Part shown: piece by piece, positions 36,012 to 45,801 of the stretch
How positions within the stretch are numbered: position 1 is the stretch's first letter
How the letters are laid out: the number at the start of each line of letters is the position of its first letter
Notes under the pieces: generated by a model
Databases searched by the model: none
Told to the model about the DNA's origin: nothing
Seen by the model: the letters and a program-made list of their open reading frames with translations, nothing else
Made by a program: the position numbers and the translations under genes
Assembly (NCBI RefSeq): GCF_902859765.1
Contig: NZ_CADIJV010000011.1
Span: forward strand, 62,001 to 126,000
Direction of reading: 5' to 3'
From: Achromobacter pulmonis
Lineage (GTDB): Bacteria; Pseudomonadota; Gammaproteobacteria; Burkholderiales; Burkholderiaceae_B
Length of the DNA: 64,000 nt

Positions 36012-37397
36012 TCAGATGATCTCGAAATAGCGGGCCAGTTCCCAATCGGTGACGTGGCGGCGGAACTGACGTTCTTCCCATTCGCGCGTGGCGGCGTAGT
36101 GCTCGACGAAAGCATCGCCGAACAGCTCGCGCGCCGCCTCCGACTGCCGCAGGCGCTGCGCCGCCTCCCACAACGTGGTGGGCAACCGCAGGTGTTCGGG
36201 GAACTGCTGCGTGTAGGCGTTGCCCTGCACCATCGGTTCGGGTTCGAGGCCCTGCTCGATACCGTACAGGCCCGACGCCAGCGCGGCGGACAGCGCCAGA
36301 TACGGATTGGCGTCGGCCGAGCCGATGCGCACTTCGACGCGTTGCGACTTGTCGCTGCCGGGAATCAGGCGCAGCGCGGTAGTGCGGTTTTCCATACCCC
36401 AGGTGGCGTCCAGCGGCGCCCAGTAGCCCGGCACCAGGCGTGAATAGCTGTTGATGGTCTGCGCGTAGAGCGCCATGAATTCGGGCAGGTAGCGCTGCAC
36501 GCCGGCCATGAAGGCCGTCTGCGTCGCGCTCATGCCGTGCGGGCGCGATTCATCGTAGAACGCCGAGCGGCCGCTGGTGCGGTCGCGTAGCGACAGGTGG
36601 ATGTGGCCGCTCTGGCCGGGATGATCGTGCGACCACTTCGCCATGAAGGTGGCCATCAGGCCGTTCTGCTGTGCCAGCGCCTTGGTGAAGGTCTTGAAGA
36701 GGAAGGCCTTGTCGCCAGCGGCGCTAGCCTGGTCGACGGCGATGGCCGCTTCCAGCACGCCGGGCCCGGTCTCGGTATGCAGGCCTTCGATCGGCATGTC
36801 CATGCGCTCGCACATGTCGAGCAGCTTGCGATAGAAATCGCCCTGCACCGTGCTGCGCAGCATCGAATAGCCGAAGTTGCCGGGGGTCCAGTTCTCCATG
36901 TCGCGGTAGTGCTTGGCGCGCACCGAGTGCGGCGTTTCGCGGAACATGAAGAACTCGTATTCGAGCGCGGCATAGACCTCGAAGCCCATGCCGGCGGCGC
37001 GGTCCAGCGTGCGGTGCAGCAGGCGGCGCGGGCAGATGTCGGCCGCGGGGCCGTCGAATTCGGCCAGGAAGAGCAGCATGTCTTCGCCGCCGGGCCCCTG
37101 CTCCAGCGGCAGCCGGCGGCATGTGCTGGGCACGATGCGCAGCTGCGCGTCGGGATACGCCGTGTGCCAGCCGGTGTACTTGGCGTTGTCGTAGAGCTGG
37201 TCGTCCAGATCCCAGCCGAACACGACGTCGCAGAACGCCAGCCCGCCGCGTAGCGCGGCCAGGAACTTGTCGCGCCTGACGTACTTGCCCAGCATGACGC
37301 CATCGACGTCGGACAGGCCGATCTTGATATGCGAGAGCGTACTGGCCTGGACCAGCCGCTCCGCGTCTTCCACCGTTGCTACCCCTAGTGCATGCAT
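36012..37397 (-). CDS. Glutamine synthetase family protein (glutamylamine synthetase type)
   Basis: 461 residues with the beta-grasp domain (about 20-110, SHIKIGLSDVDGVMLGKYVRRDKF) and catalytic domain (FEVYAALEYEFFMFRE, HDHPGQSGHIHLSLRDRTSG, RVEVRIGSADANPYLALSAAL). It is more like PuuA and other glutamate-amine ligases than GlnA; the GlnA tail with its adenylylation tyrosine was not recognised. Known relatives attach glutamate to putrescine, ethanolamine or alkylamines using ATP. The neighbours (phosphatase, alcohol and aldehyde dehydrogenases) suggest an amino-alcohol substrate (inference). Confidence 0.88.
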   Translation of the reverse strand: MHALGVATVEDAERLVQASTLSHIKIGLSDVDGVMLGKYVRRDKFLAALRGGLAFCDVVFGWDLDDQLYDNAKYTGWHTAYPDAQLRIVPSTCRRLPLEQGPGGEDMLLFLAEFDGPAADICPRRLLHRTLDRAAGMGFEVYAALEYEFFMFRETPHSVRAKHYRDMENWTPGNFGYSMLRSTVQGDFYRKLLDMCERMDMPIEGLHTETGPGVLEAAIAVDQASAAGDKAFLFKTFTKALAQQNGLMATFMAKWSHDHPGQSGHIHLSLRDRTSGRSAFYDESRPHGMSATQTAFMAGVQRYLPEFMALYAQTINSYSRLVPGYWAPLDATWGMENRTTALRLIPGSDKSQRVEVRIGSADANPYLALSAALASGLYGIEQGLEPEPMVQGNAYTQQFPEHLRLPTTLWEAAQRLRQSEAARELFGDAFVEHYAATREWEERQFRRHVTDWELARYFEII

Positions 37398-37466
37398 GGC
37401 TCGTTCACCTTGTCGTGGCTGAAGCGTTGCGTTGACGTGCGGGGTCGCGGGGCGCGGTGTTTCAGG

Positions 37467-38267
37467 TCACGGCCGCCCCAGCGCCCGCATCGCCTCGCGA
37501 TGCAGTTGCGGTGTGGCGGCCGCGATCACGCGGCCCTGCGACGCGAGGCCTAACGGCTGCCCCGACCAATCGGTAATGACGCCGCCCGCGCCTTCGATCA
37601 CGGGCATCAGCGCCAGATAGTCATAAGGCTGCAGGCCGGCCTCGACCACCAGGTCGACATGGCCGCTGGCCAGCAGCCCATAGCTGTAGCAATCGCCACC
37701 GTAGCGACGCATGCGCACCGTGCCGGCCAGCGTGTCGAACGCGTCCAGGTCGGGGCCGTCGAATATGTCGGGCGAGGTGGCGTAGAGGATAGCCTGGTCC
37801 AGCTGGGTGCAGGCGCTGACCCGGCAGGGCTCGCCGTTCAGGCGAGCGGGCGAACCGCTGGCGCCCAGCCAGCGCTCGGCCATCATGGGGATGTCGATCA
37901 GTCCCAGCACCGGGCGGCCGCGATGCAGCAGCGCCAGCAATGTGCCCCACAGGGGATTGCCTGAGATGAAGGCGCGGGTGCCGTCGATGGGATCGAGCGA
38001 CCACACCCATTCGGCCTCCGCATGGCTGGCGCCGTATTCCTCGCCGAAGATGCCATGGTCCGGGTAGTGCTGCGCGATGGTCTCGCGCAAGGCTGCCTCG
38101 ACCTCGCGGTCGGCCCGGGTGACGGGACTTTCGTCCGCTTTGGTTTCCACCGTCAAGGGGTGGCGGAACCACTGGCGCGACAAAGGCCGGACCTGATCCG
38201 CCAGCGTCTGGGCGAACGAGGAAAACACGGCCAATTGCTGCGCGGTAAGCGGCGGCGAAGTTTGCAT
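37467..38267 (-). CDS. Inositol monophosphatase-family phosphatase, HisN-like
   Basis: 266 residues with all metal-site motifs: DESPVTRADREVE, GEEYG, WSLDPIDGTRAFISGNPLWGTLLAL and YDYLALMPVIEGAGGVITDWSG. The DPIDGTRAFISG form is typical of HisN-type histidinol-phosphate phosphatases rather than SuhB. HisN substrates are phosphorylated amino alcohols. With the divergent importer and the glutamylation/oxidation enzymes, this enzyme may dephosphorylate an imported amino-alcohol phosphate. A role in histidine synthesis cannot be excluded. The ATG at 38267 is chosen; upstream of it the frame runs through the divergent promoter region. Confidence 0.88.
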   Translation of the reverse strand: MQTSPPLTAQQLAVFSSFAQTLADQVRPLSRQWFRHPLTVETKADESPVTRADREVEAALRETIAQHYPDHGIFGEEYGASHAEAEWVWSLDPIDGTRAFISGNPLWGTLLALLHRGRPVLGLIDIPMMAERWLGASGSPARLNGEPCRVSACTQLDQAILYATSPDIFDGPDLDAFDTLAGTVRMRRYGGDCYSYGLLASGHVDLVVEAGLQPYDYLALMPVIEGAGGVITDWSGQPLGLASQGRVIAAATPQLHREAMRALGRP

Positions 38268-38470
38268 GACGAGCTCCGAGGCGTGGCGCGGCGCAGAAAA
38301 ACCCATGCGATTCGGGTTTTTCCAGTCTAGACACGTTGCCACAAATTTGCAAATATACCTAAAAACGCAACCCGGGAAACGCAACGTTTCCTCGCGCAAC
38401 TTTACCGCCCCGCCGTTCGCAGAAAAGCAGCTCATCGCCGTTGCCGTGTATTCCTTTCCGGAGTTCCATC

Positions 38471-39481
38471 ATGCAATGTAAGAAGAAGCTTGGTCTTGTG
38501 GTTGCAGTAATTTCCCTAGGTTTCGCCCAGGCCGTCCATGCCGGCGCCATCACCGTCTATACCGCGCTGGAGGAAGACGAGATCGCCGCCTACTTGAAGG
38601 CGGCCAATGCCGCCATGCCGGACGTGAAGGTGAACGTGCTGCGCCTGTCCACCGGCGATCTGGGCGCGCGCCTGATCGCCGAGGCGGACAATCCACAGCA
38701 GGACGTGATCTGGGGCTTCGCCGTCAGCAACATGTTGGACCCGCGTCTGCAAAAGCTGCTGGAGCCGTATGCGGCCAAGGGCATCGATACCCTGCCGGCG
38801 CAATACAAGGCCGCCGACAACAAGTGGTTCGCCGCCACCGGCTATGTGGCCGCGTTCTGCGTCAACACCGACCGGCTCAAGTCGAAGAACCTGCCGCTGC
38901 CAACCTCGTGGGAGGATCTGACCAAGCCGGTCTACAAGGGCGAGATTGTCATCCCCAGCCCGGCGGCATCCGGCACCGGCTATCTGCAGATCGTGGCATT
39001 GCTGCAGGGGCTGGGCGCCGAGAAAGGCTGGGCGCTGCTCAAGGACTTGGACAAGAACGTAGCGCAGTACACGTCGTCGGGCTCGCGCCCCTGCAAGATG
39101 GCGCGCGCCGGCGAGTATGCAATCGGCGTGTCGTTCGCGTTTCCGGCGATGCAGTCGATCGAGGAGGGCTTTCCGGTGAAGATGGTGATCCCGTCGAAAT
39201 GGGTCGGCTATGAACTCGAAGCCTCCGGCCTCATGAAGACCGCCAAGAATCCCGCGGATGCCAAGCGTTTCCTCGACTGGACGCTGTCGGCGCAGGCCGG
39301 CGAGCTGTACAGCAAGTACAAGGAACTGGTGACGATCCCGGGCGCCGCCCCCAACAAGGCGGCCGAGGCCGCGGGCCTGCCCAAGGACCTGACCGCCGTG
39401 CTGTACCCGGTGGACTTCCAGAAATCGGCGGCGGAACGCGACACCACCATCAAGACCTGGCAGGAAACCATCAAACGCTGA
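38471..39481 (+). CDS. ABC transporter substrate-binding protein, aminoethylphosphonate type
   Basis: 336 residues with a signal peptide (about 1-24: KKKLGLVVAVISLGFAQAVHA). The mature start GAITVYTALEEDEIAAYLKAANAAMPDVKVNVLRLSTGDLGARL is typical of the binding proteins annotated for 2-aminoethylphosphonate and of iron-binding FbpA relatives. It delivers the ligand to the ATPase and two-domain permease encoded next. Divergent from the phosphatase gene with a 203-base shared promoter region. The real ligand may be another phosphorylated amine. Confidence 0.87.
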   Translation: MQCKKKLGLVVAVISLGFAQAVHAGAITVYTALEEDEIAAYLKAANAAMPDVKVNVLRLSTGDLGARLIAEADNPQQDVIWGFAVSNMLDPRLQKLLEPYAAKGIDTLPAQYKAADNKWFAATGYVAAFCVNTDRLKSKNLPLPTSWEDLTKPVYKGEIVIPSPAASGTGYLQIVALLQGLGAEKGWALLKDLDKNVAQYTSSGSRPCKMARAGEYAIGVSFAFPAMQSIEEGFPVKMVIPSKWVGYELEASGLMKTAKNPADAKRFLDWTLSAQAGELYSKYKELVTIPGAAPNKAAEAAGLPKDLTAVLYPVDFQKSAAERDTTIKTWQETIKR

Positions 39482-39532
39482 CGGCGCGCGCGGCCGGCGC
39501 CGCCGGCCGCCACGCCACCGCCTGGAGTGGCC

Positions 39533-40540
39533 ATGTACCTGGAATTGCGCGGAATCCGCAAGACCTTCGACGGCGCGGTGGCGCTGGAAGGCATCGACCT
39601 GTCCGTCGGCGAGCACGAATTCGTCTGCCTGCTGGGCCCCAGCGGCTGCGGCAAGACGACCCTGCTGCGCATCGTCGCCGGGCTGCTGCCCTTCGACAGC
39701 GGTACCCTCACGCTGGGCGGACGCGACCTGTCGGCGCTGCCCGCGCGCAAACGCGGCTTCGGCATCGTGTTCCAGTCGTATTCGCTGTTCCCCAACATGA
39801 CCGTCGCCCAGAACGTGGGCTACGGCCTGCGCATCCGCGGCGAAGGCCGCGAGCGCATCGACGCGCGCGTGCGCGAATTGCTGGCGCTGATCAAGCTGCC
39901 GGATTATGCACAGCGTTATCCCCATCAGTTGTCCGGCGGCCAGCAGCAACGCGTGGCGCTGGCGCGGGCACTGGCGGTGGATCCCGCGCTGATCCTGCTG
40001 GACGAGCCGCTGTCGGCGCTGGATGCGCGCGTGCGCACCGACATGCGCGCCGAGATCCACGAGGTGCAGCGTCGCCTGCAGATCCCCACCATCATGGTGA
40101 CGCACGACCAGGAGGAGGCGCTGACGCTGGCCGACAAGATCGTCTGCATGAACGATGGCCGCGTCGAACAGGTGGGATCGCCGTCTGACCTGTACCTGCG
40201 GCCGCGCACGCGTTTTGTCGCCAACTTCGTCGGCTTGAGCAACCTGTTGCCGACCGACTGGGTGCGCGAGGCCATGCCAGCGCTGCTGGCGACCCGGCCG
40301 GATGGCGCCAGCGAGCGTTTCGAGGCGTGTCTGCGGCCGGAGAGCCTGCGCATCGCCGCCGATGAACGCGGACCGGGGCGCGTGCGCGAGATGACTTTCA
40401 TGGGCAACCTGACACGCGTGCGGGTGGACTGGCGGGGCCGCGAATTGCTGGTCGAACAGCAAGGCGCGGCGGGCCTGTCGCGGGGCACGCCGGTGCGCCT
40501 GGACATGGCGCCGGAACAATGCGCCTGGGTTCATGTATGA
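39533..40540 (+). CDS. ABC transporter ATP-binding protein
   Basis: 335 residues. Walker A GPSGCGKTTLL, Q-loop FQSYSLFPNMTVAQNVGYGL, signature LSGGQQQRVALARAL, Walker B LILLDEPLSALD and H-loop MVTHDQEEAL are all present. A C-terminal regulatory OB-like domain is at about 240-335. A GGAG Shine-Dalgarno precedes the ATG at 39533, preferred to the GTG at 39527. It powers the importer of the preceding binding protein and the following permease. Confidence 0.93.
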   Translation: MYLELRGIRKTFDGAVALEGIDLSVGEHEFVCLLGPSGCGKTTLLRIVAGLLPFDSGTLTLGGRDLSALPARKRGFGIVFQSYSLFPNMTVAQNVGYGLRIRGEGRERIDARVRELLALIKLPDYAQRYPHQLSGGQQQRVALARALAVDPALILLDEPLSALDARVRTDMRAEIHEVQRRLQIPTIMVTHDQEEALTLADKIVCMNDGRVEQVGSPSDLYLRPRTRFVANFVGLSNLLPTDWVREAMPALLATRPDGASERFEACLRPESLRIAADERGPGRVREMTFMGNLTRVRVDWRGRELLVEQQGAAGLSRGTPVRLDMAPEQCAWVHV

Positions 40541-40577
40541 ACGTATCCGCCACGCCGATTCGCGCGGGAGCCCGGAC

Positions 40578-42260
40578 ATGAATACCGCTCGTATCGACGC
40601 CACCGCTTCGTCCCGCGCCAGCCGCGCGCCCGCATCGCTGGATCGGCTGTTGCTGTGGGCCTGCGTCGGCATCCCGATGACGGGCCTGGCGCTGTTTTTC
40701 CTGTATCCGTTGGCCACGGTAGGCTGGCGCAGCCTGGTGGAAAAGGACGGCGGCATCGGCCTGGGCAATTACACCGAGGTGTTCGCCACGCGCGGCATCC
40801 TGACCGCCACCGCCAACAGCCTGACGATGAGCGCGGCCACCACCGCCGTCAGCCTGCTGCTGGGTTTCGCCATTGCCTTCGGCTTGGACCGCAGCCGCAT
40901 GCGCGGCAAGGCTTTCGTCAAACTGGCGCTGGTGCTGCCGCTGCTGGCGCCGTCGCTGGTGCAAGGGCTTGGACTGATCTTCATTCTCGGCCGCAATGGC
41001 CTGGTGCACCGCTGGACCGGTTGGGAGATCGACATCTACGGCTTCTGGGGACTGCTGATCTCGAACGTGTTCTATGCCCTGCCCCAGGCCGTGCTGATTC
41101 TGCAGGCGGCGCTGCGCAACACCGACGCGCGCTATTACGATGCGGCCGAGGTGATGGGCGCGTCGAGCCTGCGGCAGTTCTTCGACATCACGCTGCCAAA
41201 CTGCAGGTTCGGTCTGTTGAGCGCGGCCTTCGTGGTGTTCGTCATCACCATCACCGACTTCGGCAATGCCGCGGTGATCGGCGGCAACTACCGCGTGCTG
41301 GCCACCGAGATCTACAGCCAGGTGTCGGGCCAGATGAATTTCGGCATGGGCTCGGTGGTCGGCATCCTGCTGCTGCTGCCGTCGCTGATCTCGGTGCAGA
41401 TCGAGCGCGTGGCCTCGCAGCGCCAGTTCGGCGCCGCCTCGCCCAGCGGCCTGCGCGTGACGCCGCAATCGGCGCGCGGGCGCGACCTCGCGTTCACGCT
41501 GGGAGTGTCGCTGTGCGCGGGCGCCATCGTGGCGACGGTGGCCACGGTGGTGTTCGCCAGCTTCATGCGGCTATGGCCGTACCGTATGGAGTGGACCCTG
41601 AAGCACTACGACATCACGGTCAGCGGCGGTTATGCGCCACTGTGGACATCGCTGTACCTGTCGCTGGCGGCCGCGGCCGGTGGCGTGCTGTTGCTGTTCT
41701 TCCTGACCTTCGGGGTGTGCCGCATTCCACGTGTCTGGGCCAAACTGGTCTACCTGGTATCGGTGCTGCCCGTGGGCGTGCCGGGACTGGTGCTGGGGCT
41801 GTCCTATATCTTCGCCTTCAACTCCCCTTCCACGCCGCTCTACGCGCTGTATGGCAGCGCCGCGCTGATCGCGCTTTGCAACTTCTACCACTATCACACG
41901 CAGGGTTTCCTGACGATGATGACCGGCATGCGCGCGGTGCCGCAGGCCCTGGAGGAAGCGGTGAGCTGCCTGGGCGGCGGCACCGCGCACGTGCTGCGCG
42001 ACGCGGTGTTGCCGCAAATAGGCGCGACGGTGCTGGGCGTATTCTTCTTCCTGTTCATGCGTTCCATGGTGACGCTGTCGGCGGTGATATTCCTGGTGAC
42101 GCCGTCAATCAGCGTGGCGCCCGTTTCCGTACTGCGGCTGGACGAAGCCGGCTTCGTCTCGCAGGCCGCGGCCTATTCGACGCTTATCATGCTGGTCGTA
42201 GGTGGTTCGCTGCTGGCGATGCGCGCGTTGATCGCGCTGCCGGCGCGGCGCCGCAAATAA
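40578..42260 (+). CDS. ABC transporter permease, two fused membrane domains
   Basis: 560 residues with about twelve membrane helices and two EAA-type loops (EVMGASSLRQFFDITLPNC near 200 and EEAVSCLGGGTAHVLRDAVLPQ near 470). This is the fused FbpB/PhnU-like form that serves as a pseudo-homodimer. The GGGAG Shine-Dalgarno 7 bases before the ATG at 40578 makes this start better than the frame-open 40533, which overlaps the ATPase gene. It ends 18 bases before the DeoR gene. Confidence 0.9.
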   Translation: MNTARIDATASSRASRAPASLDRLLLWACVGIPMTGLALFFLYPLATVGWRSLVEKDGGIGLGNYTEVFATRGILTATANSLTMSAATTAVSLLLGFAIAFGLDRSRMRGKAFVKLALVLPLLAPSLVQGLGLIFILGRNGLVHRWTGWEIDIYGFWGLLISNVFYALPQAVLILQAALRNTDARYYDAAEVMGASSLRQFFDITLPNCRFGLLSAAFVVFVITITDFGNAAVIGGNYRVLATEIYSQVSGQMNFGMGSVVGILLLLPSLISVQIERVASQRQFGAASPSGLRVTPQSARGRDLAFTLGVSLCAGAIVATVATVVFASFMRLWPYRMEWTLKHYDITVSGGYAPLWTSLYLSLAAAAGGVLLLFFLTFGVCRIPRVWAKLVYLVSVLPVGVPGLVLGLSYIFAFNSPSTPLYALYGSAALIALCNFYHYHTQGFLTMMTGMRAVPQALEEAVSCLGGGTAHVLRDAVLPQIGATVLGVFFFLFMRSMVTLSAVIFLVTPSISVAPVSVLRLDEAGFVSQAAAYSTLIMLVVGGSLLAMRALIALPARRRK

Positions 42261-42278
42261 GATTAGGAAGCATCCGAT

Positions 42279-43040
42279 ATGTGGCAAGAAGAGCGGTATC
42301 AGAGAATCCGCGCCCTGCTGTCTTCGCTGCAGCAGGTATCGACCGACCGTATCGTCGGTGAACTGGGCGTATCGCGGGAGACGGTCCGGCGCGATCTGCT
42401 GGAACTGGAGGCCATGGGCGAGTTGCGCCGCGTGCATGGCGGCGCCGTGCCGGTGCATAGCGAGCCGCCGATCACCGAACGCGTGCACACCCGCGTCAAG
42501 TACAAGCGCGCCATCGCGCGCGCCGCCGCCGGGTTGGTGGCCAGCGGCCAGACGCTGTTCCTGGACGCGGGCAGCACCACCAGCACACTGGCCGATGAGC
42601 TGGCCAAGCTGAGCGGGCTGACCATCATCACCAATTCATTCGATGTGGCGCTCAAGGTGGGCGCCGCCGGCCATGGCGCCAACGAACTGATCATGCTGGG
42701 AGGCTCGGTGGGCGGCCCGGTCTGCGCCACCGCCGGCGACATCACCATCGCCGAGATCCACCGCTACCGCGCCGACGTCGCGCTGCTGTCGCCGGTGGGC
42801 GTGGACGCAGAATGCGGCGCCACCAGCTACGACCTGCGCGAGGCCGAAGTGGCCCGCGCCATGGCGGCCAACGCCAAGCAGCGCATCCTGCTGGCCGACT
42901 TCAGCAAGATCGGCCTGTGCAGCCGGGTGTCGTATTGCGAGGTCAATCGCATCGACCACCTCATCACCAACACCCAGGCACAGAAGCAGCCTGCGTTCGC
43001 GGCCCTGGCGGCCGCGGTCGGCAAGCTGCTGGTGGTATAG
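42279..43040 (+). CDS. DeoR-family transcriptional regulator
   Basis: 253 residues. The N-terminal helix-turn-helix (RYQRIRALLSSLQQVSTDRIVGELGVSRETVRRDLLELEA) is followed by a DeoRC effector domain (about 75-235; LFLDAGSTTSTLADEL, ADVALLSPVGVDAECGATSYDLREAEVARAM). DeoR regulators sense phosphorylated sugars or related phosphates, consistent with control of the adjacent importer and catabolic genes by a phosphorylated substrate (inference). Confidence 0.92.
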   Translation: MWQEERYQRIRALLSSLQQVSTDRIVGELGVSRETVRRDLLELEAMGELRRVHGGAVPVHSEPPITERVHTRVKYKRAIARAAAGLVASGQTLFLDAGSTTSTLADELAKLSGLTIITNSFDVALKVGAAGHGANELIMLGGSVGGPVCATAGDITIAEIHRYRADVALLSPVGVDAECGATSYDLREAEVARAMAANAKQRILLADFSKIGLCSRVSYCEVNRIDHLITNTQAQKQPAFAALAAAVGKLLVV

Positions 43041-43047
43041 CGGCGCG

Positions 43048-44049
43048 TCAGTCGACCGACACCCCCGCCACCTTCACCATGTCGGCCCAGTACGCGGTGT
43101 CCTGCTGCAACCGCTTGCCGAACGCGTCGGGCGCACTGCCCACGGGCTGGCTGCCGCCAGCCCGGATTTTGGCGATCACATTGGGCGACTTCATCGCCTG
43201 CGCCACGGCCTGCGCCAGGTAGGCAACACGCTCGGGCGGCGTCCCCGCCGGCGCGAACAGGCCGTACCAGTCGTCGGCCGTGATGCCATCCATGCCGGCC
43301 TGGCCAAGCGTGGGCGCGCCCTTGAAGATGCCGATGCCGTTCTCGTGGCTGAGCGCCAGGATGCGCAGCTTGCCGGCCGTGACCATCGGCTCGGCCGAGG
43401 CCGGCGAGGTGATCAGCATGTCGACGGTGCCGCCCATCAGGTCGGTGATGGCGGGCGCGGCGCCGCGATACGGCACGTGCACCAGCTTGACGTTGGCCTT
43501 CTGCGACAGCAGCGCCCCCATCAAGTGGCTCATCGTGCCGTTGCCGGGCGTGGCGTAGGTGATGACGTCCGGCTGCTTGCGCGCGGCGTCCAGGTAGTCG
43601 CCCAGCGACTTGTAGGCGCTTTCGCTGCGCGCCACCAGCACCAGCGGCGCCGAGGTGATCTGCGAGATCGGCACGAAGTCCTTGAGCGGATCGAAACCGA
43701 CGTTCTTGTACAGGCGCGGGTTGACCGCCATGACGCTGGTCTGCGACATCACCAGCGTATAACCGTCAGGCTTGGCGCGCGAGACCTGTGACGTGCCAAC
43801 GTTGCCGCCGGCGCCGGAGCGGTTTTCCACCACGACGCTCTGGCCGGTGATGACGCCGAGTTCCTGCGCGATCAGGCGTGCCACGCCATCGTTGCCGCCG
43901 CCGGGCGGGAATGGCGACACCACGGTAATGGCCTGCCTGGGATAGTCGGCCAGGGGCGCGAGCGCCTGGGCATGGGCATTGAGTCCCCACGCCAGGCAGG
44001 CCAGGGCGGCGGCGGTCTTGCATGCATGTTGCACGATGTACTTGTTCAT
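43048..44049 (-). CDS. Tripartite tricarboxylate transporter (Bug) family solute-binding protein
   Basis: 333 residues. A signal peptide ends near NAHA (residue about 27), followed by the family signature YPRQAITVVSPFPPGGGNDGVARLIAQELG and VVENRSGAGGNVGTSQVSRAKPDGYTL. It binds a small carboxylate or similar in the periplasm. No TctA/TctB genes are adjacent, so it is an orphan that may supply a distant permease or act as a sensor. It follows the rhodanese gene in the same direction with a 153-base gap. Confidence 0.92.
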   Translation of the reverse strand: MNKYIVQHACKTAAALACLAWGLNAHAQALAPLADYPRQAITVVSPFPPGGGNDGVARLIAQELGVITGQSVVVENRSGAGGNVGTSQVSRAKPDGYTLVMSQTSVMAVNPRLYKNVGFDPLKDFVPISQITSAPLVLVARSESAYKSLGDYLDAARKQPDVITYATPGNGTMSHLMGALLSQKANVKLVHVPYRGAAPAITDLMGGTVDMLITSPASAEPMVTAGKLRILALSHENGIGIFKGAPTLGQAGMDGITADDWYGLFAPAGTPPERVAYLAQAVAQAMKSPNVIAKIRAGGSQPVGSAPDAFGKRLQQDTAYWADMVKVAGVSVD

Positions 44050-44202
44050 CGGTATTTCCCCTTGTGGTTGGCGGCCGGATGCTCGGCCGTCCATTGCATT
44101 CCGGTTCGCCATGAACCGTCCGCGCCCCGCCGGCAAAGCGCCGGGGCGTGCTGATCGGATGAAGCGTTTCACCCGGCCGCCGTGGCGGCCGAGCTGCGAT
44201 GG

Positions 44203-45801
44203 TTATCCTGCCGGGAAGCGATAGGCGGCGCGCTCGCGCGCGTCGATCTGCCTGACCAGATTGGTTTCCCAAGCCAGGTACTGACGCGCGGCGGCCTTAT
44301 TGCCGTCGTGGCGGTCATGTACGAAAAACAGGTAGTCGATGCAATCCCGGTCGGCCGGTTCGTCGGGCGTCGCAACCAGGGGGATGCCGGCGGCCGACCA
44401 GCTGGCCGGCGTGCCCAGGTTTACCGCCACATCGTGCGCACCGAGCGCGCGCAGATCGGCCACGGCCCAGGCGGCCACGGCGCGTTCGTCGGCCAGCAGC
44501 ACCAGCGGCTGCGACGGCGCCAGCGCCAGGCCGGCAAAGCGCGGCCGGATCGACCATTGCGCCCCCGCGATATGCTGGGCGCGATAACGCATGCTGGAAC
44601 GGATATCGATCAGCCGCGCGCCCCGCGCCTGCGCCGCGGCCAGAGCGCGATCATCCAGCAGCCGCAGGGCGGGCTCGACCGGCGGCGCGACCGGTGCTGG
44701 AAGGTCGGCGGCCAGGCCTTCCTTGAGCACACATGCGTCCCAGCCCATCTGGCACAGCCAGCTGGCCACCACCGGCGCGCGCACGCCTTCGCCATCGAAC
44801 ACCACGATGCGGGCGCCGCGCACGGCCAGGTACTGGTCGGTGGCCTGGATCAACTGGCCACCCGGGGCATGCTGCGCGCCGGGCAGCGAGCCTTGCGCGT
44901 ATTCCTCGGCGCTGCGCACATCGCACAGAAAGGTGCTGCGGGCCGTGTCGCCCAGCCAGGCCCGCACCTGGGCCGCGTCCACGATCGGCACGCCGTGGCG
45001 TTCGGCCAGGCCGGCCGAGCGTTGCGCCAGCGCGGGCAGGTCTTGCGGCGCGATGGCCTCGTCGTAGCGGCGGCTGGCGCCGTGGTCGAGCCTGAAGTCC
45101 GCCAGATACCAGCCCTGAGTGCCGTTTTCCAGCGCATAGACCGGATTGGGCACACCCAGGTTGATCAGCGTCTGCGCGCCAATGATGCTGCGCGTGCGGC
45201 CAGCACAATTGACCACGATGGTGGTGCTCGGGTCGCGCGCCAGGGTGTGGGCGCGCAGCGCCAGTTCGCCGTTGGGGCAGCAGATGCCGCCGGGGATGCT
45301 CATCTTCTGGTATTCAGCGTAGGGCCGGCCGTCGAGCACGATCAGGTTGTCGCCGCGGCGCTGGCGCTCGGCCAGTTCGGCCGCGCTGATGCGCGGCGTA
45401 TGGAAGACCTCTTCAGCCAGTTCGCCAAAAGTCTTGCTGGGTACGTTGACGCCGGCGAACGTGGCATAGCCATCGCGCTGCCATTGCGCGATGCCCCCGG
45501 CCAGGCGATAGACACGGGTATAGCCCAGCGCGCGCAAAGCCGAGGCCGCGCGCAGGGCGACGTCATCCTCGGCGCCGGCGTCATACACCACCAGGCGCAC
45601 ATCGCGGCGCGGCGCCAGCCGCGCGATGTCGGCTTCCAGGCGGCTGAAGGGCACCGGCGCCGCATAGAACAGGTGGGACTCGCCATACTGGCCATGCTCG
45701 CGCACGTCCAGCAACGCGATCTCGTCGCCGTCGTGCAACCAGCCTTTGAGCGTGTGCGAGTCGATGTCGGCCAGCGTCGGGTGGGAAGGGGAATGCATCA
45801 T
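44203..45801 (-). CDS. Four-domain rhodanese-like sulfurtransferase
   Basis: 532 residues with four consecutive rhodanese folds at about 10-115, 135-240, 265-365 and 375-480. Only domain two keeps a catalytic cysteine (C199 in VVNCAGRTRS). The corresponding residues are D74 in domain one, D336 in domain three and a non-cysteine in domain four. A conserved C-terminal tail (DYLFFVHDRHDGNKAAARQYLAWE) follows. It probably transfers sulfane sulfur to a thiol. Start ATG at 45801 overlaps the stop of the upstream lyase gene (TGATG). The context with a thiol dioxygenase and a C-S lyase suggests organosulfur catabolism. Confidence 0.9.
   Translation of the reverse strand: MMHSPSHPTLADIDSHTLKGWLHDGDEIALLDVREHGQYGESHLFYAAPVPFSRLEADIARLAPRRDVRLVVYDAGAEDDVALRAASALRALGYTRVYRLAGGIAQWQRDGYATFAGVNVPSKTFGELAEEVFHTPRISAAELAERQRRGDNLIVLDGRPYAEYQKMSIPGGICCPNGELALRAHTLARDPSTTIVVNCAGRTRSIIGAQTLINLGVPNPVYALENGTQGWYLADFRLDHGASRRYDEAIAPQDLPALAQRSAGLAERHGVPIVDAAQVRAWLGDTARSTFLCDVRSAEEYAQGSLPGAQHAPGGQLIQATDQYLAVRGARIVVFDGEGVRAPVVASWLCQMGWDACVLKEGLAADLPAPVAPPVEPALRLLDDRALAAAQARGARLIDIRSSMRYRAQHIAGAQWSIRPRFAGLALAPSQPLVLLADERAVAAWAVADLRALGAHDVAVNLGTPASWSAAGIPLVATPDEPADRDCIDYLFFVHDRHDGNKAAARQYLAWETNLVRQIDARERAAYRFPAG

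Noticed and set aside
38516-40768. A 750-codon minus-strand frame under the ABC transporter genes
   Set aside because: Antisense to three well-supported ABC genes; composition typical of a shadow.
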